From contig JADRCO010000002.1 in NCBI GenBank assembly GCA_021464525.1, forward strand, positions 36,199-100,198: DNA of 64,000 bases, read 5' to 3'. The stretch comes from Rhizophagus sp. LPA8_4_AMF. Taxonomy: Eukaryota; Glomeromycota; Glomeromycetes; Glomerales; Glomeraceae. Each line of letters begins with the position of its first letter. Position 1 is the stretch's first letter. Below, in pieces: positions 34,868 to 46,659 of this stretch. A model generated the notes under the pieces. That model was not told the origin of the DNA and did not search any database. It saw nothing but the letters and a program-made list of their open reading frames with translations. Position numbers and translations under genes: made by a program.

Positions 34868-36770
34868 CTTTTTTTTTGAGTGATATTAAATATATCAAAT
34901 ATTTAAAATTTGTACAAAATAAAAAAAAAAAAAAGAAAAAAAGAGTTAGAATGGTTTTCAATGTTATCTTGTAGGTTTTATATAATTTTCAATGAATTAC
35001 CTAAATTTGCTTGTTCTAAGCTCATCAAACGAAATGTGAATTTTCTCGGTTCCAAGCTTATCATATTTAAACAAAAGATTACCAAATAAAGTAGTAAAAA
35101 TTTGTTTCATTTTCAGAAATTGAATTATATAAAAACGACAAAGATTTGTGGGCACGTGATAAATGATCGACGACAAATTTGTGACATACACAAAGACTTT
35201 ACATACAAAGATAATTTTCCAAACAATGCAGAATATGTATTATAAGATGCATGAATTGCGTGAATTGTAAAATTTTAGTTTCAAATCTATATTTAACAAC
35301 GTGTGATGATATATTATGACGAAAGTAATGGTTTGTTCATTTATGTTTTTGATCACAATAATAATAATAACAATCATATTACCATATTTATATAACGCAT
35401 GTAATGAAATTCAAGGGGGTTTAATGATAATTTTGGATAAATATACATATTCTTCTGTTTTTATCTCAAAGTCCCTGAAAATAATAAAGAAATAAATGGA
35501 CATAATGCATTTTACAGGGTTTAGTTTACAGAATATCTCTCAGTGTATACATCTAAAAAAAGATATACCTACGCAAGCTAAGTATACGGGATATATCACG
35601 TAATTTATTAATTATAATTATTTTTTTAAAAAAAAGAAAATGATTTTTTGATATATTTATATACTGCATTAATGTAATTAATTATAGAGAAAGTAGGAAA
35701 AGCATATACTAAAATCATATGATATTATGATCCTATATAATTCAATAATTATTATAGAAGGATATAGGTAAATCTCATAAGGTGATGGTAGGACACAGGA
35801 GCAATTTTATGGATGGAAACTGGTTATTGAACTGTTTCTATCTATTCCAATACACAGTATTTAATAAACAATCTTTAATTTATTATAATAATTATAATAT
35901 ATTGTAGATTATATTAGTAATATTTTTCGTTTCGCGCCTAAATGATGATAATAAATAATGTTGCATAATTATAATTACAAGATAAAAATATCCAATGTTT
36001 ATTTTTCAAGTCTTCCTTTCTTCAAATGTTCATAGTCGTAGAAAGTAGATACTTCTAAATTTAATTCTAAACGTGATGCAATTTGCAATTTCGGTACAAA
36101 ATTATTAATGGTATAGATAGATATTAAAGAAGAATATGTATTTTGTATTGAAAATTTGAAATAAAAACAATATAAATTATATTAGTATGTGAAATCTAAC
36201 TTTCAACTAGCACTCATATCTTAAATGCTTCAGTAGCATTATAGAATATAAAGAACGGAGGTAAAAGTCCTTGAATTAATGCCAAAGTGCATTGCATTTC
36301 CCTGTCATACATTATATTTAGATACTGTAAATTCTAGAACGAATTTTTATGTACTGTGGAGTTTCAGAAGTTTGAGGTTGAGACAGTATCAGTTCTCACT
36401 TTTTTTAATATACCGGTAAACCTTATAATAAAGTCGGTTAATATTGAATCTTTAAAAAGCCTATTAATTTCAATATAATAAAAATATGTTACTATACCGA
36501 TGTTTATTTATACATTTTAGAAATCGTGGAAACTGCAGGAAAATAAAAATGATTATGCTAAATAACTATACATACTGGAGACATAAAAATTTATTTTTTT
36601 TCGGTAGTTTCTATCCTTTATAAGAATTTTTCTTATAGAAAAACACTAAAATTTACTTCGTTCCTTACCGGAGCTTCGTTGCCTTTTTTTCGCGTTTAAT
36701 ATGCGCTCTATAAAAATTTTTTAGAAAATTGATCACATGTCTGAGTTTTTTCCGGAATAATAACTCATTC
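34868..36770. other. spacer, no gene seen
   Basis: AT-rich non-coding sequence with many short inverted A/T runs. No convincing exon on either strand. Confidence 0.4.
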
Positions 36771-36775
36771 ATCGG

Positions 36776-37184
36776 CAGTGTTGGAATTGGACCTTGTCCA
36801 ATTCCCAGTAATGGACTATTGGACTTTGGACCTAATGGAGATGTCCAGTCCAATTCCAATTCCAAATGGACAATGATTTATAATTCTGGCCAAATTTATA
36901 GTGCTAGCCTAAATTATATGTTATTTGGTAAACCGCAGCTTAAAAAAAAGTATTGCTGCTGTAGTAATTTAATAAAAAAATTCTAATAAATATTAATATA
37001 CATATTATAAATTTTATAATAATTATAATTAATTACATATTTCTAAAATTATATATAAATTTATAGCTGTTGGACGAAGCCTATAGTCCAATAGTCCAAA
37101 TTTTAATGGAATTGGAATGGACTAAGTCCAGTAGTCCAATAGTCCAATGGTCCAAAAGTCCAATAGTCCAAAAGGCCAACACTG
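36776..37184. mobile_element. hAT-like MITE, 8-bp TSD
   Basis: The element is 409 bp. Ends CAGTGTTGG and CCAACACTG. A perfect 8-bp direct repeat TTCATCGG lies immediately outside (36768-36775, 37185-37192). Subterminal arrays of TGGACTATTGG and AGTCCAATAGTCCAA repeat in opposite orientation at the two ends. An 8-bp target duplication and CAG..CTG ends are typical of hAT elements. It has no transposase; short open frames inside are incidental. Confidence 0.92.
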
Positions 37185-37371
37185 TTCATCGGAGTTTTTG
37201 TTTTTTCCAGAAAATTTTTTTATAGAGATATGAAACATAACTAAATGTTCTAAAGTGTTTACTTAATAATCACGAAATTTAGACTATTTATATTTTCCTT
37301 TATTTCTTTATCATGGTTCTCTCGCGTTTTAACATTAATTTATTTTTTTTTTTAGTTCATTTATGGTTATA

Positions 37372-37572
37372 CACAGTGAAATTCGATATAATGGAACTAT
37401 CCGTTCCATTAGTAAAATTTGTCAAAAATCCGTTATATCGAGAAATCCGTTATATCGAGGGTAAATTAATTATAGATTATGATAATCCGTTCTAGACCCC
37501 AATTCCGATATATATCAAGACTTTAATTATGTTCCGTTATATCAAGGTTCCGGTATATCGAATTTCACTGTG
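37372..37572. mobile_element. mariner/pogo-like MITE, 201 bp
   Basis: Ends CACAGTGAAATTCGATATA and its inverse, with interior GTTATATCGAG words in both orientations. A TA target duplication flanks it (37370-37371, 37573-37574). CAGTG..TATATCGA ends are typical of pogo/Tigger-type elements. It lies directly beside the inverted block W. Confidence 0.88.
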
Positions 37573-37576
37573 TACA

Positions 37577-38150
37577 GCATAAGCTCACCTTAATAAAGAC
37601 AACAAACCAGCATTAAATAATTTCAAATTTTTTTCTTTACATAATTCTCATAATTCTCGATCATATTTTGCATCATTATTTATAACATTAATATTATGCG
37701 ATTATAAAGTTTTTTTATTAGGGAAACATAAATATTTAAATAATATATTGAAGGGTAAATATCTGTTACCCCGCCCCCATATACCAATAACTAGGTTATT
37801 GCATCAGTCAAACAAGATCATGCTATTATTATAATAAGAAATAATTAAACTGTAAAACTTATTAAAGGATTAATTTATATTGATTGCAAATATATTTGAT
37901 ATTTAGCCGATAAAAAATATTCAACGTATATGATAACGAACTGATAGTGATAAGATCTAAAACATCTAAATTGGGGGAGAGATTTGCAATAGTGTTACTT
38001 TATTATTTATTATACAGAGATAACAAATTAAAGATCAAAGATGTTCGTTATTTGATGCACTAATTATCAAAATATGCAATATGTAAGCGGTCGTAGACTT
38101 TTCACTTTTGACAAATATTCATCCAATCAATTATTTTATGAATGAAAGAT
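37577..38150. repeat. block W, copy 1
   Basis: Inverse partner of 42570-43040: AAGCTCACCTTAATAAAG against CTTTATTAAGGTGAGCTT, and ATTGGGGGAGAGATTTGCAA against TTGCAAATCTCTCCCCCAAT. Confidence 0.75.
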
Positions 38151-38554
38151 GGTCAAATAAGATCAAGATATGGTTTATCTATCATTTGCAAGTTTCTCGA
38201 TTGATTTAACAAATTTGGTATTGTATATGTACTGTATATACATGACAGTCTTTGGGTCAACTAAAATTCTTAATGAATAAAATCTTTAGAAATAATGAAC
38301 CAATTAGATATTGTAACGTGTAACGTGAAACTATAAAAAAAAAAGACTAAACCGTAAAAAAAAAAATATTGACTATTTAGCTCAAACTTTATCTCTTAAT
38401 GACCGGTAATCTTTAACATGTACTGATGTACGCGAAGTGGCGTAAGTAAGTAATATCATAATTGCCTTTGTTACTCGTTAAAAATTAATTTCTTTTAACT
38501 TCTCCTTACGAAATACATTAATGTTACAGAATTTTTCCTTTAATAAAAAATGAA

Positions 38555-38735
38555 AAAAAGAATATCTAAATCTCGTTTCCGTTTAGCAAGAATCGTATGA
38601 CTTTCAAAAAAATTCTCACGTCTAAGTGAATAATAATTGGTACAATTGAAATGTACTGTATTTACATGCAGCGTTAGTTACACGAGTTTGCGTGACATAT
38701 GCGTATTGAATAACTGTACATCTTTAGTATTCTAC
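38555..38735. repeat. block Z, copy 1
   Basis: Direct repeat of 42090-42270. The shared sequence includes ATATCTAAATCTCGTTTCCG, AAGAATCGTATGACTTT, TTCTCACGTCTAAG and TTGGTACAATTGAAATGTA. Confidence 0.8.
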
Positions 38736-39690
38736 ATCATGTTATAAAATATTTGACGGGATGTAAAATCTTGAAAAACGTGAACAATAAAAAAAATTAT
38801 TCAAATTTGTCAAATGGTTTTACACGGTAGTTTATATGTAACAGTTTGACTTTATAGAGATGAGATAGAAGTTAAAGTTTTACATTTTTTTGAAGTTAAG
38901 AATTCAGAGGATTAATTAAAAAAATTTTCTTTAATTCAACAATTCTTTGTTACTGTTGGAAGAATGTTACTTGAAAAGTTGACCGTTGGGGATTCTAAAT
39001 ACTGTACCAAATTATTTTTTACAACTTGAAACTCTTCTTTTTTACTTAATTTTGATTGAGATTATGCAAGGAAAAGTCCGCTAACAAAATAGTTTTTGCT
39101 AATACAAGGATTTAATTGTCATCATTTTCCTCATTTTCTTTATCGTACCAACCCGCGTTAGAGGTATGAAAATCACCAAATTTAGTAAGATTCTCTGATT
39201 TCGGATAGGTGACTTTTCATTTGATATTCATTGTTTGTGTAACATTTCAAAAAAAAATTCTCCGATTTTTTAGAAAAAATCACGTTTTTTTTAAAAAAAA
39301 ATTAAAAAACTAAACATATTAATTACCATATAACATGATTTTATCTTAACTTTTTTTAATAATACTGTACATATAAATCTTATTTTTTTTTTTATCATTT
39401 CTAATTTAATATTGTTCTTATTAATATTGTTCTTATAATAATAACTATGAATCAAGATTTCTTATGATATTCTTCTTAATTGATTATTCTTCATTTCGTA
39501 TTCTTGATACTCCTCTTCACGCAAATCTTTTACCAACTATATTAGAAAAAAAATATTTTAGTACATTTAATTTTATGACAATAAAAAATAACTTAATTCT
39601 TTAATTCTTCCAAAAAAAAAAAAAATTCTTAACTTTATGTTATAGAATTGATAACACGAAAAAAAATGAATATATGTCTTAAATATCACA
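38735..39690. repeat. blocks X and Y, copy 2 (inverted, reordered)
   Basis: 38735-39208 is the complement of 31247-31770 and 39209-39690 is the complement of 31780-32170. They are joined at the word TTCGGATA/GGTGACTT, so the two blocks are not in the order a simple inversion would leave. Confidence 0.7.
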
Positions 39691-40929
39691 CCTATAAAAC
39701 CCTCCTTATATATAGACGCTAAAATGTCACAACTCACGGAATATTTCGGATTTTTGACTGGGAAATTTCGAAATTTCTCCAGTCAATTGTGTCCCTCGTG
39801 AATCCTCGTGATGTCAATACTGTAATCTATATAATCTCAATTTTTAATTGGTATTTCGTTATCAATCAGTATGCTCCTTCCTTTGTAATTCGGGTCATAA
39901 AAAACAACAAATTTATCAAAAACAAATATAAATACAATAACCACGTTTCAAAATTATTAATAATAAAGATATCATTTTTTTTCATTATTTCATTGATGTT
40001 GTATCAATTACACTAATAATGAAATATTCTATCTCAAGGATCTTTTTTTTTTTTTTTGGGTTAGTGCTCATTGTAATTTTCAATAAAAAAAAAAGTGGAT
40101 TGATCATCGATAATTATTAATAAATTTCAAATTAATTAATTAATAATATGAAAGAATTATTTATTTTATGTCTAAATTTTGATTTTATATAAAATTCATA
40201 ACCGTATTTAGTGAATTAATTTAGGTTATTTGTTCAATAAACGGAATTAAATTCGGCATTTTATCCCATGACAATCTGTGCCGAAAATATAACTTTAATT
40301 TAAGTAAGATTTTGAACTTTAATAGTAACCAATTATTCGGATCGGGAGAATTCTCATTAAAAAAAATATTTTCTGATAAGGCTGTGACAACAATATCGTA
40401 ATCATGCAGAAAGTATACATAAAGTTCATTTTATATTTAAAATGAATTAAAGTAAATAAAAAAAAAAGGGACTCAGTACAAATAAAGATTTTGTAATTCA
40501 TTAAAAGAATTGAAAATGAATCATATCTAATCTCGTACGCCAAATAATAATTTTTTATACAAATGGAAAAAAAAAATGAATTCAATATATTTTTTAATAT
40601 TTGTTCCACTCGTGTAATAAAAGAAAAAATAAATAAAAAATAAATAAATGCAATGCATCTATTAACTAATTAAATTATATTAAATTAGTTAGTAGATGTA
40701 TAAATTTGATTAAAAGTGGCTCGATTTATGTTTTCTTATTGCTTTTTTGTTTGCAGAATTTAAGGTAAAATATATAATTTCAATGAAAAGCCGTTATTAA
40801 TGTTTATATTTATCGAATTAATAAATGTAGGCGTTTTTCTTCATTTTAGTTTATAGAAGTTGCCCGCATACAAAATTCATTACTAATCCTTAATTACTAA
40901 AACCTTTTTCCGTATGACGGTAATGTTTG
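39691..40929. other. spacer, no gene seen
   Basis: AT-rich. The ORFs at 39789-40016 and 40319-40609 are hydrophobic, low-complexity and without recognisable features. Confidence 0.35.
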
Positions 40930-41560
40930 AACAAAAACTAATTGTTTACGCGTCGGAGAATGCTTATTTGAATAATCCGAACAATATTAAATCAAATTCT
41001 TTATTAATAACGATTACTTAATTTGGTGACTCATATAAAAGATCCGAATTGCGTAAAAAAACAATGAATGGTCTACGGTTCCGGCAAAACATACGCGATT
41101 ACCTGATATGATGAAATAAAGTAAAAAAAAAAAGAGAAAGAAAAAAAAAAGGTTAATGAATAGATTCTTATCATTTGTACACTGTTCGTTAGCAAAGAGT
41201 GTTACTGTACGTGAGCTCTTTGAAAAGGAACTTTCCTCACATAATCTCAATCAAAATAAAGAAAGCAAAAAAATAAAATATAATAAAAAAAAAAACTGAA
41301 GATTCATTCAATTTGACGCTCAAAACTTACGAAACTTAGCAAAAAATAACTTAATAGTTCTCTAACGGACGAACTTTTTAACAAACATTCATTCAAAAAT
41401 GATGACTTTTACCATCATCAATTGCGATAAAATACTGAATTAAAAGATACTTTTTTTAATTAATTCATTTCAATGTCTAACTTCAAAAAAGAAAGAAAAT
41501 TAATGCAAACATTATAACAACTTTCCCATCTTTGTAAACTCATGGAACGCATGGAATGTC
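40930..41560. repeat. block X, copy 3 (diverged)
   Basis: Direct, strongly diverged copy of 31200-31640: GTCGGAGAATGCTTATTTGA, ATAATCCGAA, CATAATCTCAATCAAAAT and TTAATTCATTTCAATGTCTAACTT have counterparts in order. Confidence 0.5.
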
Positions 41561-42054
41561 AAAATTATTAAATTACTTACCATATAAACCAAACCTATTT
41601 AATTTGTCAATATTGACTGATAATGAATGCTTCAAAATATAGTGCATCTAATTTAATTAATTTAATTAATTTACAATGTATACAAAATCCAAGTTTAGAA
41701 TAGATAATATTACAATGTGTAAAAAAAAGTATAGGAAAAGGAGGAAAATTTGACGATTTTGTCTCAAATCTTAAATTTAATCCCTTTACAACCAGTCAAA
41801 TCTAATCATTTAGAAGTTTTATTAGTGACGAGACGATTGAGATGTTTCTTTAACATGTACGTAACGTGACATAGCGACATAAATAAAGTCAGTAACATCA
41901 TAATAGTTTTTTTGGTACCTGCAATTGCGGTTAAACAATTAACTTCTTCTAATTTCTTTTTACGACTATGTTTAAGTTTCATTAATTAATTAAGAAATAC
42001 ATTCATTTTATATGCTAATTATAATAAAGAGGTATAAAGTGTTTTCTTTCTTTC

Positions 42055-42089
<35 letters not shown>

Positions 42090-42099
<10 letters not shown>

Positions 42100-42270
42100 C
42101 TAAATCTCGTTTCCGTTTAATAAGAATCGTATGACTTTAAAAAAATTCTCACGTCTAAGAGAACAATAATTGGTACAATTGAAATGTAGTGATTGCAAAG
42201 CTGCATTCACATGCAGCGACGAGCTGCATGAAAAGAAGTGACATATGCGTATTGAATAACTGTACATGAG
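42090..42270. repeat. block Z, copy 2
   Basis: Direct partner of 38555-38735. It is preceded by a long T/A homopolymer hairpin (42050-42095). Confidence 0.8.
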
Positions 42271-42569
42271 TACATCATATAATTGACTAATATAGTATTC
42301 GACATCAAGTAATTATTTCTTTAAAATATTTGACGGGATGCAAAAAAGAATTTAAAGAAAGGTTCCCGAAATACGCGATTTATTTGATAGCATACATAAG
42401 TACTTCAATACCGTATTTGTTAAATTACCTTATGATAAATTTATAAAAATCGTTACCATGATAAACTCTTCATTTACAATATGGTTACGATAACTGATAG
42501 ATATTATATATTACACGAAGGGTGTGAAAAAGATAACACATTAGATTGATTATTCTATGGAACTTTTCA

Positions 42570-43040
42570 AGTTGTGCATGATTTTGGATTAATACTTGTC
42601 AAAAGTGAAGTTTCATATCTACAAAATTAACGACCGCTTACATATTGCATAATTGATGCATCAAAATAATAAACATCTTTGATCTTTGATTTTAATAATT
42701 TGTTATCTCTAATAAATAATAAAGTAACACTATTGCAAATCTCTCCCCCAATTTAGTTGATTTAGATCTTATCACAATGTTTAGTTATCAGTTCGTTATC
42801 AATATCGGTTAAATATTTAAATTTTCCGTTTTCAATATATTTTTATAATATGTTTCCATAATAAAAAAGTCCTTTAAAAAATTCATCAAGTTAATTGACA
42901 TTATGTAATGTAAATCTACGATCATTTATATTGCATCATTATTTTATCATGCGATATTGTAATTATGTAATATAAAGAAATTTTTTTTTGAAATTGTTTA
43001 ATACTGTTTTATTGCCTTTATTAAGGTGAGCTTATTTTAT
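42570..43040. repeat. block W, copy 2 (inverted)
   Basis: Inverse partner of 37577-38150. Confidence 0.75.
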
Positions 43041-43799
43041 ATAATTGTATCTGAACCAAAAAAAAAAAAATATATGATAAAACGCGAGACAATCATGATA
43101 AAGAAATAAGGGAAAATATAACTAATAGTTTAAGTTTCGTGATTATTTAATAGTAAATGCTGAAATCGGATGTTATTATGTAATTTAGAAAGGAATTAGA
43201 ACATTTTGGTTAAGTTTCATATAAAACGCGAAAAAAAAAGTAACATAGCTTCGATAAATATTAGAAAAAATAAAAATAAAATCGAATACCGATTGTAACA
43301 AAGAAAAATTTATTCATCTGCACCCCACAGTTGATAAAATATTTGTATTAAATCGATAAAAAAAAGTATAACAATAGACGAGAATAACAAATCAGCACCT
43401 GGCCGAGTATTAACCGATAATAACAATAATTTTAACGAAATAAATGTAGTAATACGTGATATTTGCGACGATAACTTTATAAAAAAAACAATAAAAACAT
43501 GATTTAAAAACGCGACGTGTCAATGTACTGAACACATTATTTTTTTCGAACTGGCAATAAAAAATTAATTAGTTGGTTGAATGGCGCTTGATTAACTAAA
43601 GAAAAATAAAAATTTTTATGATTATTATGAGAAACAATTTTGATGCATTCAACAAGAAAAAAAAAAGAAAATCAAAATCGGGAAAGTACCTAATTATTTA
43701 CAAAACTATTCTATCACTATGCGCGTTTTTAATTCACGTTCGCATGTTTTTTTTTAGAATTACTTTTGCACGATTACAAAAGGATAGCCCCGATATTGA
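43041..43799. other. spacer, no gene seen
   Basis: AT-rich. The ORF at 43618-43854 crosses the inverted-repeat border and is judged spurious. Confidence 0.4.
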
Positions 43800-44706
43800 C
43801 TATGAAGTTCGAACTTGGGAAGAAGTCCCAAGGTTTATATATTTGATTTTATAACACAAGATTTTAAAAAATAAACAAGATGCGATAAAATTATCTTTAT
43901 CTAAGATTCCTAAAATGGTAACATGGCTTGAAAAAAATATCTAAACTAAATAAGGGATATAAATCCTATGTAATATTACATTAATATTTATTATTACATG
44001 AATAATAATGAATTGCTTTTTTAATTTTTTTTAAGAAATACTTAAAATATTTGTAATTTAATTAAAAATATTTTCTCAAGAACGATGAAACAAAAATGAT
44101 ATTCTCACAATTTTTAATTAAAAAATCTTTGCGCGTTATGTGTCGATTTATTCTTTATTTTGTTCTTTTCATATGCGCGATAACATAATCAGTAGCCTTC
44201 ATATTGTTGTGCAAGTTCTTATATGTGGAATAGGAATTTTGGCTGATTATACAGAGTATTTCCGTAGTTTGTATGACAAATCACATGATAATTTCTGTAT
44301 AACTAAAATCATCTGATAACTATTTGTATAATAAGCTTAGCATATATATTTTTTTTATTCCGAAATCAAAATTCCTTTCTCGTTTATTTGCAAACAATAC
44401 AACATCACGGAGCTAACTCCGATTTATCAAAGTTTTTGCGAAAAAGCGATGAAATCCTCAAATTTTATTCTTCCATCTTATCTTGTAGATACTCCATATG
44501 ACTTACATAATCGAAAAAAAAAATCTGTTTTGCTTCCAACTAAATTAAATAAAAACGATTGTGCGGATGAATTAACCATAGAAAATGATGGGTTAACAAT
44601 GTTTTATAATGGTATTTATATTTGGTAATTAATTCTATTTAGAGTTTGGAAACATTTTTTAATTAAATATAAATAAATAATAAAAAAAAAGTACAAGGGC
44701 ATCATA
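43800..44706. repeat. large inverted repeat, right arm
   Basis: Near-identical inverse of 29279-30183. It covers the upstream region, first recognised exon, first intron and the first bases of exon 2 of the SPRY gene. Confidence 0.9.
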
Positions 44707-45575
44707 GTTGGTATATTGCTGCTGCAGTTCGAGCGGATTATCCTTTACCAGTTGAAGTAGGATTATTTTATTTCGAAGTATATATAGTTAATCAAGGCTT
44801 AGAAGGGTAATATATCACTTTATTAGTTAATTAAATAAATAAGTAATGTTTAATTATTAAAACGTTTGTGTTTTAGTTTAATTGGAATAGGTATGAGTGA
44901 ACCTAATGTAAGTTTAAATGTACAGCCTGGTTAGTAGAAAGTTTTTTTTTTTTCTTTTCAATTTGAGAAATTTTTATTTAATTATTTGACCTTCTTTATT
45001 TATCTAATTCATTTAATTAATTAGGATGGAATGAGAGATCATATGGATATCATGGAGATGACGGATTAAAGTTTATATCAGACGGAAATAGAGGTTACGA
45101 TTATGGTCCTTTATACACAACTGATGATACAATTGGTTGTTGTGTGAATTTTTTTGATAATACATGTTTTTACACAAAGAATGGAGTTCATTTGGGTGAA
45201 AAAATTTTTTTTTTTTTTTTTTTTTCTTTTTTTAAGGGATTTTATTATATATTCACTCATATATTCTATTTTCTCTCTCTCTCTCTCTCTCTCTTTTTTA
45301 GGAGTAGCATTTGATGATATTTTTGGTGGGGATTTATATCCTACATTTGGTATGAGAAATCCGAAAGCATATATTGAAGTAAATTTTGGCCAAAAACCTT
45401 TTGTTTTCGATATTGACCAATATGCAAAGGTATAGACAGATAAATCATTTAATTTAATTTGATTTATTACTTTATTATGATTTTCAATTTATTATTTTAT
45501 TTTTGTTTATAGGGAATATTCCAAGATGCAGAAAAGAAAAATCAGTGGGCTAAATTATCTGAAATATACAAATAA
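44449..45575 (+). CDS. SPRY-domain (RanBPM-like) protein
   Basis: Six exons from ATG 44449: 44449-44611, 44698-44806, 44877-44929, 45025-45195, 45302-45429, 45513-45575. The frame is kept through all junctions, giving 228 aa. The frame stays open upstream to 44351, just after an AG (ICKQYNITELTPIYQSFCEK), so an earlier exon is possible. The SPRY domain spans most of the protein: [82 protein letters not shown], and [23 protein letters not shown] domains are protein-binding beta-sandwiches, as in RanBPM scaffolds of ubiquitin-ligase complexes. No CTLH or LisH part is present. Introns hold poly-T and a (CT)n microsatellite (45270-45296). The 5' part is duplicated in inverse orientation 14 kb away. 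Confidence 0.85.
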
Positions 45576-45856
45576 ATAATTTATTAGCATTATAACAATT
45601 GAATATTGTTCATTAATAACTACCTTGGATTTATTAATTAATTAATACAAATAGTAAACCATTTTATTTATTATATCTTTAAAGAATTTTTATAATTGAT
45701 ATAATCGATGTAAATAAATAAATTATTTGGCAATTAAAAAAATTCACACGAAACAGGGTCATTTACATGTGTAACAACTGAATTTACTGAACGGATAAAA
45801 GAATTTATTTACATGAGAATTTTATTTACAATACAATATACAATATAGAATAATAA

Positions 45857-46516
45857 CTAATATATGATGGATTTTCTCACAACAGTTATCTCAATATAAT
45901 CTCTCCATAACAATAAGTGTTTACTAAGCATAAAATCATTATCTATCAACCACAAGATTTTGTTCTTTATCCAATAATCAATTAAAATCCTTCTCATGAT
46001 ATTGTCTTTACGATATTTTCTTGTGTGATAAAGTATAGCAAAATCATTTGGTACATCATACCCTAATTTCTCTGTTATAACATTTTTGAGTGAATTATAA
46101 GAACTAGTTCGTGGGATTGATAAATTAATTTGTTCTTTTTTATATTCTTCTCCCCAAAATATATTAGCTTTGATATTAATGTTTTTTACAGGATGCAAAG
46201 TCCTTTTGTCTGGTGTAACAGTTGAATCAAATGTTCTACGAAAGTCGTAAGAAATTGAATGTGATCGAGATCGTACTTTGATATTTTCTCGTGGAGGAAC
46301 TGCGGTTATCAGATCATCTTTTGAGTATGATTTTCTTCTTTCATCTGATTTTGTTTTATGATGAATTCTTTTACGTTTATGGATATTCTTATTAATTGGC
46401 TTTGAAATAATTTTCTTTAGGGATAATTTAGATGATTTTGTAGGTTTTTCTTTCTCATTAGTTGAAGGTTTTTGTATACCTATTTTATTCTTGTTGATTT
46501 TGTTAAAAAAAGCCAT
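45857..46516 (-). CDS. hypothetical basic protein, paralogue of 34184-34867
   Basis: Single exon, 219 aa from ATG 46516 (codons further upstream begin from TTG). A Lys-rich head (HKRKRIHHKTKSDERRKSYS) is followed by the shared SKDDL and IKVRSRSHSISYDFRRT. The conserved C-terminal half has VNIFWGEEYKK-type sequence (here ANIFWGEEYKKEQINLSIPR), EKLGYDVPNDFAILYHTRKY, and NDFMLSKHLLLWRDYIEITV. Conserved protein blocks despite nucleotide divergence from the 34.2-kb copy support a functional gene. It converges tail to tail with the SPRY gene, 281 bp apart. Function unknown; a ubiquitin-like or PB1-like fold is a guess. Confidence 0.65.
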   Translation of the reverse strand: MAFFNKINKNKIGIQKPSTNEKEKPTKSSKLSLKKIISKPINKNIHKRKRIHHKTKSDERRKSYSKDDLITAVPPRENIKVRSRSHSISYDFRRTFDSTVTPDKRTLHPVKNINIKANIFWGEEYKKEQINLSIPRTSSYNSLKNVITEKLGYDVPNDFAILYHTRKYRKDNIMRRILIDYWIKNKILWLIDNDFMLSKHLLLWRDYIEITVVRKSIIY

Positions 46517-46643
46517 TTTTAAAATAAACAAAATTGTAAAGTAAAACGTAAAATTGTAAAGTGAACGTAAAATTGATAAAATTATAAGATGATATAGTTG
46601 TAATCGAAAGAATTTAACAATTTGAAGAACGAGTCGGGTTTTT

Positions 46644-46652
46644 ATTTATATA
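46644..46652 (-). promoter_or_regulatory. TATA-like element
   Basis: TATATAAAT on the minus strand, about 130 bp before the start codon of the 219-aa gene, in a stretch of higher GC than its surroundings. Confidence 0.35.
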
Positions 46653-46659
46653 CTTTTTC

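Noticed and set aside
36665-36986. Overlapping ORFs on both strands (66 and 85 aa)
   Set aside because: They lie across the end of the hAT-like MITE and are made of its subterminal TGGACT repeats.
42050-42095. Long T/A homopolymer hairpin as a terminator
   Set aside because: Similar homopolymer pairs occur throughout the window with no gene upstream; fungal Pol II genes do not end this way.
43618-43854. 78-aa plus-strand ORF
   Set aside because: Crosses the border of the inverted repeat; the part inside the arm is the antisense side of sequence that is non-coding in the other arm.
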